Shown here in pieces: positions 7,984 through 15,106 of a DNA stretch of 38,991 nt. Numbering within the stretch: position 1 is the stretch's first letter; the number at the start of each line of letters is the position of its first letter. This stretch comes from Frigoribacterium sp. Leaf8 (GTDB lineage: Bacteria > Actinomycetota > Actinomycetes > Actinomycetales > Microbacteriaceae): positions 117,194-156,184 of the forward strand of contig NZ_LMKB01000008.1 of assembly GCF_001421165.1 (NCBI RefSeq), given 5' to 3'. The notes under the pieces were generated by a model. That model saw nothing but the letters and a program-made list of their open reading frames with translations. It was not told the DNA's origin and searched no databases. Made by a program: the position numbers and the translations under genes.

Positions 7984-8628
7984 CTAGGCCGCGGCCTTCG
8001 CGGCGGCGAGGTCGGCGAACAGTTCGGTGCTGAAGCGGTACGCGGCGCACACCTCGTCGAGCACGTGCTCGCGCTCGTCGGCCGACCAGGTGACGGCGTC
8101 GAGCTGGCGGCGGTAGGTCGTCTTGAACGACTTCGGCTCGGCGATCTCGGCGAACAGGAAGAACCCGACGCCGTTCGTGTCGAATCCGAACCGACGCTGC
8201 AGGATGCTGCGGATCAGGTGGCCGCCCGACAGGTCACCGAGGCAGCGCGTGTAGTGGTGCGCGATGAAGCCGCCGGCCCAGGTCGACGCCTGCTCGATCC
8301 GATCGACGTACGCCCGCGTGGTCGACAGCGGTGAGACCCGGGCCCGCCAGTCGGCACCGAGCAGGAACGCCAGGTCGGCCTCGATGGCCGGCAACCGGGT
8401 CAGCCCCGGGGCGAGGAACGGAGCCACCACCGGGTCGCCGGACCATCCCGCGGCGGCGTCCTCGAGGGCGGCGTAGACGAAGTAGTGCTGAGCGAGCAGC
8501 TGCACGTAGTCGTCCCGCGTCCCCCGGCCGATCAGCAGGTCGGTCATGAACGAGCAGCCGACGTCGACGGGGACCCGCTCGGCCGTGCGCTCCCGCACCG
8601 CCTCGGAGAAGGGGATGACGACGGTCAT
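7984..8628 (-). CDS. Heme oxygenase-like protein lacking the usual proximal histidine
   Basis: 214 residues with the biliverdin-forming heme oxygenase fold: FMTDLLIGRG, AQHYFVYAALE, and the distal-helix signature HHYTRCLGDLSGG. Family role: release of iron from heme using reducing equivalents. Against the HmuO pattern TAxxHxxAExSxFM this protein reads TAERVPVDVGCSFM, so the axial-ligand position (Val19) is not His. His48, in AQHYFVY where Leu or Ala is common, is nearby in sequence. It may use another ligand or have lost catalysis. The start is the ATG at 8628 with AGGAGG 8 nt upstream; a GTG at 8637 lies next to that ribosome site. A DtxR-type iron box covers the promoter. Confidence 0.85.
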   Translation of the reverse strand: MTVVIPFSEAVRERTAERVPVDVGCSFMTDLLIGRGTRDDYVQLLAQHYFVYAALEDAAAGWSGDPVVAPFLAPGLTRLPAIEADLAFLLGADWRARVSPLSTTRAYVDRIEQASTWAGGFIAHHYTRCLGDLSGGHLIRSILQRRFGFDTNGVGFFLFAEIAEPKSFKTTYRRQLDAVTWSADEREHVLDEVCAAYRFSTELFADLAAAKAAA

Positions 8629-8642
8629 GGTGCGCACCTCCT

Positions 8643-8685
8643 GGTCACCTGGGTTAGGTGACCCTAACCCTAGTCAGGGAGGCGC
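8643..8685 (-). promoter_or_regulatory. DtxR/IdeR-type iron box over the heme oxygenase promoter, with leader hairpin
   Basis: GGGTTAGG (8651-8658) and CCTAACCC (8663-8670) are perfect inverted arms around TGAC. Read on the minus strand, TTAGG-N4-CCTAACC matches the core of the IdeR/DtxR consensus. A second perfect palindrome overlaps it: GGTCACCT (8643-8650) with AGGTGACC (8656-8663). In the mRNA this would form a hairpin directly before AGGAGG. Possible -10 hexamers are TAGGGT (8667-8672) and CTGACT (8672-8677). The latter directly follows a GCGCCTCC element (8678-8685). Repression in iron excess is the expected behaviour. Confidence 0.75.
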
Positions 8686-8770
8686 GGTGCCGGTAGCCCC
8701 CGGGGCCGATCCCGGCGGACGTGCAGCCGGATCGCAGCCCGTCCAGAGGTGCGGCGCCCTGCGGCAGGGG

Positions 8771-9223
8771 TCAGCGGCGGCGGCGCTCGGCCCCCACGGC
8801 GGTCGCGAGCAGCAGCAGGCCGCCGACGAGGTGCGTGACGTTGTCGCCGAGGTTGAAGGCCAGGAAGTTGACGTCGGTGCCCTCGAGGAAGAAGCCGGCG
8901 ACGCCGAAGACCACGAAGATCAGGCCGATCCAGGTGTTGATGTACCGGGCGCTCGCTCGCGACGACGCGCCGGCGATGATCAGCGCGGCACCGGCCAGCA
9001 CCCAGACGACGACCAGCGCGGGGTTGAGGTTCCAGACGAACCAGAGCGACGCGCCCTGCGTGGAGAAGAACGTGCCCATGTCCTCGACGAGGAACCCGAT
9101 GGCGCCGAGCAGGAGGAACACCGTGCCGACGAACAGGCCGGCCCCGCGGTTGGGCGACTCGCGGATGGTCGGCTCGTAGGGGGCCGGGGTCGCGGTCGTC
9201 GTGGTGCCGTGGGTGCTGCTCAT
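8771..9223 (-). CDS. DUF4383-like four-helix membrane protein
   Basis: 150 residues. A hydrophilic N terminus is followed by four membrane segments (about residues 32-50, 66-85, 92-110 and 122-141). The end, AFNLGDNVTHLVGGLLLLATAV, matches the DUF4383 pattern of an N..VH or N..TH pair in the final helix. The function of the family is unknown. ATG 9223 is preceded by GAGAGG about 10 nt upstream. It is tandem with the heme oxygenase gene but separated by 142 bp carrying that gene's own promoter. Confidence 0.7.
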   Translation of the reverse strand: MSSTHGTTTTATPAPYEPTIRESPNRGAGLFVGTVFLLLGAIGFLVEDMGTFFSTQGASLWFVWNLNPALVVVWVLAGAALIIAGASSRASARYINTWIGLIFVVFGVAGFFLEGTDVNFLAFNLGDNVTHLVGGLLLLATAVGAERRRR

Positions 9224-9360
9224 GGTGAAGATGCCTCTCGTCCGTGGGTCAGCGTCCAGTATGCCCGCCGTGCGTCGCACCCGCCTCGGCGTCACACCCC
9301 CGGCCCGGCGTGACGCCCCGGGAACGCGGGGTGTCGCGCCGGAACAGGGGTGTCACGCGG

Positions 9361-9394
9361 CGCGCGGGGCGCGCGGGGCGCGCGGGGCGCGGGG
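9361..9394. repeat. 9-bp GC-only tandem repeat upstream of the lipid-kinase-like gene
   Basis: Three copies of CGCGCGGGG and a shortened fourth, made only of G and C. The array ends five bases before a CAAGAT hexamer (9399-9404) that lies 7 nt before the next ATG. It occupies the spacer and -35 region of that putative promoter. Confidence 0.8.
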
Positions 9395-9411
9395 CTGGCA
9401 AGATCGACGCC

Positions 9412-10341
9412 ATGACCCCGACGCCCCTCCGCCTGGTCGTGGCGATCAACCCCGGCGCCTCCGCCGGCGGCCGGAAGCACCTCGCCGACGGGGTGCTCGC
9501 CGGGCTCCGCGGTGCCGGCCACACGGTCGTGCCGCTCACCGAGTCGAGCTACGACGACCTCGTGGCCGCCGCCCGTCGCGAGCTCGACCCCGACCACGGC
9601 GAGCGTCCCGACGCCCTGATCGTCGTCGGCGGCGACGGCATGGTGAACCTCGGGGCCAACCTCGTCGCGGGCACCGACGTGCCGCTGGGACTGGTGCCGA
9701 CCGGCACCGGCAACGACACGGCCCGGGCGTTCGGGCTGCCCCACGACGACGCCGAGGCGGCCACGCGCCTCCTGGTCCGACTGCTCGAGGGCGAGCCGAC
9801 CACGATCGACGCCGGACGCGTGCTGCAGGCCGACGGCCGGGCCACCTGGTTCGCCTGCATGGTCTCGGCAGGCTTCGACGCCGTCGTGAACGAGCGGGCC
9901 AACCGGCTGAGCTGGCCGAAGGGGCGCCGCCGCTACGACGTCGCGCTCGCCATCGAGCTGGTGCGCCTGCCGCGCATCTCGTACCGCCTCGAGCTCGACG
10001 GGGTCGCCTCGACGGTCGAGGGCACCCTGATCTCGGTCGGCAACGGCCAGTCGCTCGGCGGCGGCATGAAGGTCACGCCCGACGCCGTGCTCGACGACGG
10101 GCTGCTCGACGTGCTCGTGGTGGAGCGGCTGACGCGCTGGCAGTTCGTCCGGCTGTTCCCGAGCGTGTTCCGCGGCACCCACCTAAGCCACCCGAACGTG
10201 ACCGTGCACCGCGTGCGTCGGGCCGTGATCGAGGCCGACGGGGTCGCCGCCTACGCGGACGGCGAGCGCGTCGGGCCGCTGCCCGTCACGGTCGAGGTCG
10301 TCCCGGGCGCCCTGCGCGTCTACGCCGCCATCGGTCGCTGA
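9412..10341 (+). CDS. Diacylglycerol kinase family / YegS-like lipid kinase
   Basis: 309 residues with the DAGK catalytic fold: INPGASAGG (residues 12-20, nucleotide-binding loop), VVGGDGMVN (73-77 core GGDGM) and VPTGTGNDTARAFGLP (GTGND 98-102). The C-terminal half holds the second beta-rich domain ending in PVTVEVVPGALRVYA. Family members phosphorylate diacylglycerol or related lipids with ATP. The usual GGDGT is GGDGM here, a Thr-to-Met change next to the catalytic loop. The ATG lies 7 nt after CAAGAT (9399-9404), so a leaderless start is likely. The gene is convergent with the AraC-type gene. Confidence 0.87.
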   Translation: MTPTPLRLVVAINPGASAGGRKHLADGVLAGLRGAGHTVVPLTESSYDDLVAAARRELDPDHGERPDALIVVGGDGMVNLGANLVAGTDVPLGLVPTGTGNDTARAFGLPHDDAEAATRLLVRLLEGEPTTIDAGRVLQADGRATWFACMVSAGFDAVVNERANRLSWPKGRRRYDVALAIELVRLPRISYRLELDGVASTVEGTLISVGNGQSLGGGMKVTPDAVLDDGLLDVLVVERLTRWQFVRLFPSVFRGTHLSHPNVTVHRVRRAVIEADGVAAYADGERVGPLPVTVEVVPGALRVYAAIGR

Positions 10342-10354
10342 CCGCCGGATCGAG

Positions 10355-10412
10355 CCCGGGAGGCGCGCTCGGCGGCGAAGCGGCCCGGGAGGCGCGCTCG
10401 GCGGCGAGGCGG
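10355..10412. repeat. 29-bp direct repeat, two units
   Basis: 10355-10383 and 10384-10412 match at 28 of 29 positions, each beginning CCCGGGAGGCGCGCTCGG. It lies between the convergent lipid-kinase-like and AraC-type genes. Each unit holds GGGAGGCGC, one base off the dispersed AGGAGGCGC word. Confidence 0.9.
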
Positions 10413-10437
10413 CCGAACGCTCCGGGCACCCCCGACC

Positions 10438-11397
10438 TCAGCCGCGGTGCAGCGTCTCGCGGGGGTACTCGCCGAACCGCTGCTGGTACGCGGCCGAGAA
10501 CCGGCCGAGGTGGGCGAAGGCCCAGTGTCGGGCGACGTCGGCGACGGTCGTGGCGTCCGGGGCGGCCGCCCGCAGCGCGTCGTGCACGCGCTCGAGGCGG
10601 ATCTCGCGCAGGTAGGCCGTGGGCGTGGTGTCGAGGTGACGACTGAACGCCTGTTGCAGCCCGCGCGGGGTGAGCCCGGCCTCCCGGGCGATGTCCACGG
10701 CCGAGATCGGCAGGTGGGCGCTGGCGTGCATGTATTCGACGGCGAGGCGGAGGCTCGCGTTGCGCGGTGCCAGCAACGCCGCGGGCATCTGGCTCGAGGT
10801 GTGGGCGAAGGTGTCGAGCAGGGCCACCGCGGCCATCCGGGCCATCTCGGTGCGCATCAGGTCGCTGGGCTCGCCCGAGCCCAGGTAGGCGCGTCCGATC
10901 AGACGGACCGTGGCGTGCCAGGCCTGCATCGCGGCGGACGAGACGGGGGCGGCGTGGTCGAAGCGGAGCGTGCCGGGCATGATGCCGTGCTGCTCGGCCG
11001 CGACCTCGTCGACGACCGACTTGGAGAGGTGGAGCAGGCTCTGGTTGACGTCCTCGGTGGTGAACTCGAAGTCCCGCCCCTCGGGGAAGAGGATCGGTCG
11101 TCCGACGGCTCCGGCCACCTCGTCGCGACCGTTGTCGATCGTGGAACGCCCGTCGAGCAGCCAGTGGACGACGTGCTCGTCACCCGCGGCCGCCTGCCCG
11201 TCGACGCGACCCATGAACATCGTCGACCGCAGGGTCATGGCCCCGTCGCCGACGATGGTGTGGCGGAACGAGAAAGGGGCCTCGGTGGGAGCGACGCGGA
11301 AACCCCGGCCGTTGTACCCGGCCTGCAGGATGTCGACCGCCTCGTCGAGATCGCGCCCCCGCGCGTCGAAGCGCATCTTGTCGTCGCGGGCAGCCAT
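10438..11397 (-). CDS. AraC-family transcriptional regulator
   Basis: 319 residues. The N-terminal two thirds resemble the AraC-binding-like domain that senses ligand or promotes dimers, and residues about 225-319 hold the AraC HTH pair (ISAVDIAREAGLTPRGLQQAFS and TTVADVARHWAFAHLGRFSAAYQQRFG). The ending GEYPRETL matches the classical AraC C terminus. I chose ATG 11397. No clear ribosome site precedes it, and AACAAT lies 8 nt upstream. Longer in-frame forms up to 11565 are possible but would overlap the peroxidase start. It is divergent from the peroxidase gene. The effector and targets are unknown. Confidence 0.85.
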   Translation of the reverse strand: MAARDDKMRFDARGRDLDEAVDILQAGYNGRGFRVAPTEAPFSFRHTIVGDGAMTLRSTMFMGRVDGQAAAGDEHVVHWLLDGRSTIDNGRDEVAGAVGRPILFPEGRDFEFTTEDVNQSLLHLSKSVVDEVAAEQHGIMPGTLRFDHAAPVSSAAMQAWHATVRLIGRAYLGSGEPSDLMRTEMARMAAVALLDTFAHTSSQMPAALLAPRNASLRLAVEYMHASAHLPISAVDIAREAGLTPRGLQQAFSRHLDTTPTAYLREIRLERVHDALRAAAPDATTVADVARHWAFAHLGRFSAAYQQRFGEYPRETLHRG

Positions 11398-11502
11398 CTC
11401 AGCGAATTGTTGCACGCACTCCAAACCCCGCACCAGTCGATCCCAGGGGGGTTGACAGTCGCTCGGCGACGTGCCTGAGGGCCGGCTCGCAGCGGGCGGG
11501 CC

Positions 11503-11508
11503 TACGGT
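11503..11508 (+). promoter_or_regulatory. -10 hexamer of the leaderless glutathione peroxidase gene
   Basis: TACGGT, 7 nt before the ATG at 11516, with no ribosome-binding sequence between. The shared gap 11398-11515 also contains TTGACA at 11452-11457, but that is about 45 bp from this hexamer and so cannot be its -35. Confidence 0.5.
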
Positions 11509-11515
11509 CGGACCC

Positions 11516-11998
11516 ATGACGCTCGACGACATCACCCTGACCACGATCCGCGGCGAGTCCACCACGTTCGGCGCCTACGCCGACAAGGTCGTGATGGTCG
11601 TGAACGTGGCCTCCCGCTGTGGCCTCGCGCCCCAGTACGAGAAGCTCGAGGCGCTGCAGAAGCAGTACGGCGAGCAGGGCTTCACGGTGCTGGGCTTCCC
11701 CAGCAACCAGTTCTTCCAGGAGCTCTCGAGCGGCGAGGCCATCGAGGAGTACTGCTCGGCGACCTGGGGCGTGACCTTCCCGATGATGGAGAAGGTCAAG
11801 GTCAACGGTCGGGGTGAGCACCCGCTCTACACCGAGCTGAAGAAGGCCACCGATGCCGACGGCAAGGCCGGCCGCGTGAAGTGGAACTTCGAGAAGTTCG
11901 TGATCACGCCCGGCGGCGCCGTGCACCGGTTCCGTCCGACGACCGAGCCCGACGCCCCCGAGGTCGTCGCGGTGATCGAGGAGGCGCTGGCCGGCTGA
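11516..11998 (+). CDS. Glutathione peroxidase family protein (thiol peroxidase)
   Basis: 160 residues. NVASRCGLAPQY has the peroxidatic Cys35 in place of selenocysteine. FPSNQF supplies Gln65 and VKWNFEKF the Trp and Asn of the catalytic tetrad. EEYCSATWGVTFPM carries Cys80, the resolving Cys of the thioredoxin-dependent subgroup. It probably reduces hydroperoxides with thioredoxin or mycoredoxin in the cytoplasm. The true start is ATG 11516: the leaderless TACGGT is 7 nt upstream, and the open frame continuing upstream has no homology. It is divergent from the AraC-type gene and convergent with the signal peptidase fusion. Confidence 0.9.
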   Translation: MTLDDITLTTIRGESTTFGAYADKVVMVVNVASRCGLAPQYEKLEALQKQYGEQGFTVLGFPSNQFFQELSSGEAIEEYCSATWGVTFPMMEKVKVNGRGEHPLYTELKKATDADGKAGRVKWNFEKFVITPGGAVHRFRPTTEPDAPEVVAVIEEALAG

Positions 11999-12017
11999 GC
12001 AGACCCGCTGCGGTCGC

Positions 12018-13496
12018 TCAGTGGCCGGCCGCGTACCGGGCCTGCACGGCCGAGGCGCTCTGGGCCGAGTTGTTGTAGATCGTCGTGCCGTCGACCGAGC
12101 CGACGAAGTAGCCGTTGGTCGGAGCCGACGGCAGCCCGCTGAGCGGGGCGTAGCCGACCCGCCAGTAACCGGTGGCCGTCTGCACGGTCTTGTTCGTGCT
12201 GTCGGTGACGACGGCGACGCCGTCGACGTAGACCACCGTGCTCGTGCCCGAGAGGGTGGCGACCACGTGGTGCCAGGCGCCGTCGTTGTACGAGGCGGGC
12301 GTCGTCGTCGCCTTGGTCGTGGTCGTGGTGGGGCGCACGCCGAGGACGATCTTGCCCGCCGTGGTCAGGTACAGCGCGCGGTCGGCGGTCGTGTTCGTGC
12401 CGGTCTGTGCCGTCGTGAAGGCGGCCAGGGTGCCCCCGGCCGTGCTGGTCGTGCGGAACCAGGTCTCGATCGTGAAGGCGGCCTGGCCGGTGAGGTTGAC
12501 CGCGGTCGTGACCTGACCCGTGCCGTCGAGCTGCAGGTAGGGGCTCTGGTTGGTGGCGCACGAGCCGGCGACGAACGTCGCCCCGCCGCTCAGGGTGCCC
12601 ACTCGGGCGAACGAGCTGCCGTCGGTGGTGGTCGTGCCGGACGTCTCGTTGTACGGGAAACCGTACGAGGTCTGCGAGTTGTAGGTGTCCTGCAGGCAGT
12701 CGTAGTTCCCGGCACCGAAGCTCGACGTCGGGTTCCCGGTCGGGGCGGCGAACGCGGCGTGCGCGCCACCGGACACGACGAGGGTGAGTGCGAGACCGCC
12801 ACCGATCGCTGCCAGGCCGATCGCGCCTCCTGCGGTCCTCAGGCGACGGAGGCGCCGCTCGCGACGACGCTGGACGCGGCGGCCGGCGGGGGCGGTCACC
12901 CGAGGCGACGCGGGACGCTCGTCACGCAGCAGGTACCGGTCGTTGCGGCTGAGCAGGACGACGAGGATCAGCAGTCCGCCGGTGACCAGCAGGTGGCCGT
13001 ACTGGTGGGCCGCGGCCCAGACGAAGGGCGTTCCGACGTACGGCACGCGCAGGAACCCGACGCCGATGACGGCGCTGCGGTCGATCGGCGTCGAGTCGAC
13101 GCTCGGGTTGGCGTCGCCCTTGGTGACGATCTGCCCGGCCTGGCCGTTGTCGTGGTAGCGGTGCAGCCGCAGGTGCCCGGCCTGGTCGGGGTCGTCGAAG
13201 AGGAGGACCTGACCGCGGTGCACGTCGGACGCCGCCACGGGCTTCGCGACGACGACGTCGCCGGGGTGGATGCGGGGCTCCATCGAGCCGGTCATCACGG
13301 TCGTGGGGCTCCAGCCGAGGGCGGCGGGAGCGGCCGCGTAGACCATCAGGCCGAGCAGCGAGTAGAGCACGACGCGTGACGCGGTGCCGAGGGCCAGGCG
13401 CGTCCAGTCGAGCCACGGACGAGAGGCACCCAGGGGCACGGTGATCGAGGCCGCGGCCGCGGTGGTGGGCCGCAGCTTCAGGTCGATCGTGCTCAT
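12018..13496 (-). CDS. Signal peptidase I (archaeal/SipW type) fused to a secreted LamG-like domain
   Basis: 492 residues. A membrane helix (about 38-60) precedes the S26B signal peptidase domain: TGSMEPRIHPGD with Ser71, LRLHRYHD with His112 as the general-base candidate (bacterial LepB has Lys), and VTKGDANPSVD (126-130). A second helix lies at about 165-182. Then an Arg-rich stretch (RRVQRRRERRLRRLR), a hydrophobic helix (about 226-244) and AHAAFAAPTGNPTSSFGAG mimic a SipW-dependent signal peptide. Residues about 255-492 are a LamG/concanavalin-like jellyroll (FTIETWFRTTS, WHHVVATLSGTSTVVYVDG). The enzyme thus seems fused to a substrate of its own class. It lies downstream of the TasA-like gene on the same strand. 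The start at 13496 follows AGAGG. Confidence 0.85.
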   Translation of the reverse strand: MSTIDLKLRPTTAAAASITVPLGASRPWLDWTRLALGTASRVVLYSLLGLMVYAAAPAALGWSPTTVMTGSMEPRIHPGDVVVAKPVAASDVHRGQVLLFDDPDQAGHLRLHRYHDNGQAGQIVTKGDANPSVDSTPIDRSAVIGVGFLRVPYVGTPFVWAAAHQYGHLLVTGGLLILVVLLSRNDRYLLRDERPASPRVTAPAGRRVQRRRERRLRRLRTAGGAIGLAAIGGGLALTLVVSGGAHAAFAAPTGNPTSSFGAGNYDCLQDTYNSQTSYGFPYNETSGTTTTDGSSFARVGTLSGGATFVAGSCATNQSPYLQLDGTGQVTTAVNLTGQAAFTIETWFRTTSTAGGTLAAFTTAQTGTNTTADRALYLTTAGKIVLGVRPTTTTTKATTTPASYNDGAWHHVVATLSGTSTVVYVDGVAVVTDSTNKTVQTATGYWRVGYAPLSGLPSAPTNGYFVGSVDGTTIYNNSAQSASAVQARYAAGH

Positions 13497-13610
13497 GGGT
13501 GCCTCTGCTCGGGGGTGGTGCGGATGATGCGGTCTCGGGCCGCCTGGTGCGGTGGTGCGCGGTGCTGGTGCGGTGTCGCCGTGACGCGGGGGTCAGCCGC
13601 GGGACGGGTC

Positions 13611-14210
13611 TCAGCTGTTCTGGGCCTCCCAGGTGAGGCCGAGGCTTGCGGTGCCGCCCTGGGTCGTGTTGGGGGCGGTGTTCGAGACGGTGTAAGTCAC
13701 CTGGTAGGTGCGGGTCTCGGACGCAGTGCCGGTGGGGGCCCAGGTGCCGACGCCATTGGAGTAGTTGGTGTAGCTGGTGCCGAAGGCGGCCAGCGTGCCG
13801 TTGTAGAGGCTCGAGCCCGCCGAGAGCGGGGTGAAGCCGGTGCACGAGCCGAAGCCGCCGCCGGTGCCCTGCACGACGCTCAGCGTGATGTTCGACGCGA
13901 GGTTGTTGGTCGTGGCGGCGCCCGTCCCGTAGAGCTTGACGGCCGAGGCGAGCGAGCCCGTGCTGGTGACGGCGATGCAGTTGCTGCCGGTCTGGCCGGG
14001 CTTGAGGTTCGTGGCGGTGAAGAGCGCGGTGTTGCTGTCGTCGTCGGTCAGGGCGACGGTGCCGGCGGTCCAGTTGCTGGTGGGGTTGACCGTGGTCGAC
14101 GAGAAGGCCGAGTACGACGCCGTGGAGACGACGATGCCCGAGGCGACGAGGGCGGCGGGGATGGCGATCCAGGCGGCGATGCGGGCGATGCGGGGCGTGG
14201 GACGGGACAT
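13611..14210 (-). CDS. TasA/CalY-like protein with SipW-dependent signal peptide
   Basis: 199 residues. The basic N terminus, the hydrophobic stretch IAAWIAIPAALVASGIVV and then ASYSAFSSTTVNPTSNWTAG and TVALTDDDS match the SipW-cognate signal class. Cleavage is expected near residue 33. The mature region is rich in Thr, Ser, Asn and Gly, with a Cys pair (SNCIAV, FGSCTG) and no membrane segment. Relatives form biofilm fibres or surface proteins (TasA, camelysin). The ATG at 14210 has GGAG about 8 nt upstream. The signal peptidase fusion lies 114 bp downstream in the same direction and is the likely processing enzyme. Confidence 0.8.
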   Translation of the reverse strand: MSRPTPRIARIAAWIAIPAALVASGIVVSTASYSAFSSTTVNPTSNWTAGTVALTDDDSNTALFTATNLKPGQTGSNCIAVTSTGSLASAVKLYGTGAATTNNLASNITLSVVQGTGGGFGSCTGFTPLSAGSSLYNGTLAAFGTSYTNYSNGVGTWAPTGTASETRTYQVTYTVSNTAPNTTQGGTASLGLTWEAQNS

Positions 14211-14484
14211 GGTGTGCTCCAGGGCGAGAGGGGGGAAGGGGGATGTCGGGGGCCAGCCGGCGAGGTGATTCAGGGGCTTCGCCGGTGAGAAGCTCACCTC
14301 CCGAACCGTTCCGGTTTCGAGTGGTCGTTGTTCTCAAGTGGTACGACAATCAAATTACTTGGACTCCGAGAGGCACGCAAGGCGAACCATGTCCCCAGTG
14401 GTGGGGGTGTCACGATCGTCGAGATTCTTGTTGACTGAGCCGGTGCCATGGACGGCACGCCCACACGCGTCACGGAGGACCCCC
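14211..14484. promoter_or_regulatory. Divergent control region between the TasA-like and MarR genes
   Basis: GGTGAG (14284-14289) and CTCACC (14293-14298) form a perfect small hairpin in the expected leader of the TasA-like gene. The segment 14325-14365 is clearly AT-rich for this genome and holds TCAAGT (14334-14339) facing ACTTGGA (14357-14363), a weak inverted repeat of the type bound by MarR dimers. No promoter hexamer pair is convincing on either strand. Confidence 0.4.
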
Positions 14485-15033
14485 TTGCTCATCTCCCCAC
14501 CCCGGGCCGACCCCGGCCTCATCACCGGCCCCGGCCTCACGCCCGGCCCCGGCCTCACGCCCGACCCCGGCCTCGCCCCCGGCGACCTCGGCCGCCTGCT
14601 CGACTCGTTCCGCCTGTTGATGCTGAACCACTCGCGGGTGCTCGACCACCAGGGCGACCTCTTCGGGCTGGGCGACACCGACATCCGGTTCCTCTTCTAC
14701 GTGTGGGCCACCGGCGACCTGGTCACCCCGAAGCGGGCGGCCGAGCACCTCGACCTCTCGTCGGGTGCGATGACCAACCTCGTCGACCGCCTCGTCGACG
14801 CCGGGCACCTCGACCGGCGCCGCAACCCGGACGACCGCCGCAGCGTCATCGTCAGCCGCACGCCACGCGGCGTCGAGGTCACGACGGCCATCGCGAGCGC
14901 GTACGCCGCCGCGTTCGCCGAGGTCGTGCCGGCGTCGCGACACGGTGCCCTCGCCGACACGCTGCTCGACCTCGGCCGGGCGTTCGACCGCCACGGGGTC
15001 GGCACGCGCGACGCACCCCACGCCGCCGCCTGA
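14485..15033 (+). CDS. MarR-family transcriptional regulator
   Basis: 182 residues with the winged-helix MarR core: LGDTDIRFLFYVW, TPKRAAEHLDLSSGAMTNLVDRLVDAGHLDR (recognition helix) and NPDDRRSVIVSRTPRG (wing, with the conserved DDRR). The N terminus holds three PGL-centred repeats (PGLITG, PGLTPG, PGLTPD, PGLAPG) coded by repeated GGCCCCGGCCTCACGCCC-like DNA, an oddity outside the domain. I chose TTG 14485 because GGAGG (14474-14478) is 6 nt upstream. A longer frame starting further upstream has no ribosome site. It is divergent from the TasA-like gene, its most likely target besides itself. Confidence 0.85.
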   Translation: MLISPPRADPGLITGPGLTPGPGLTPDPGLAPGDLGRLLDSFRLLMLNHSRVLDHQGDLFGLGDTDIRFLFYVWATGDLVTPKRAAEHLDLSSGAMTNLVDRLVDAGHLDRRRNPDDRRSVIVSRTPRGVEVTTAIASAYAAAFAEVVPASRHGALADTLLDLGRAFDRHGVGTRDAPHAAA

Positions 15034-15046
15034 CCCGCCTCGGCCG

Positions 15047-15102
15047 CGGGCCACGGGCCACGGGCCACGGGCTGCGGGCCACGGGCCGCGGGCCGCGGGC
15101 CG
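15047..15102. repeat. 7-bp tandem repeat, eight units
   Basis: Eight units of CGGGCCR, mostly exact, between the convergent MarR and restriction-enzyme genes. The array ends four bases before the restriction gene's stop codon. Its period equals that of the array at 2104-2152, but the unit differs. Confidence 0.88.
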
Positions 15103-15106
15103 CGGC

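Noticed and set aside
11452-11457. TTGACA as a -35 for the glutathione peroxidase
   Set aside because: It is about 45 bp from the TACGGT hexamer and no -10 lies 16-18 bp downstream.
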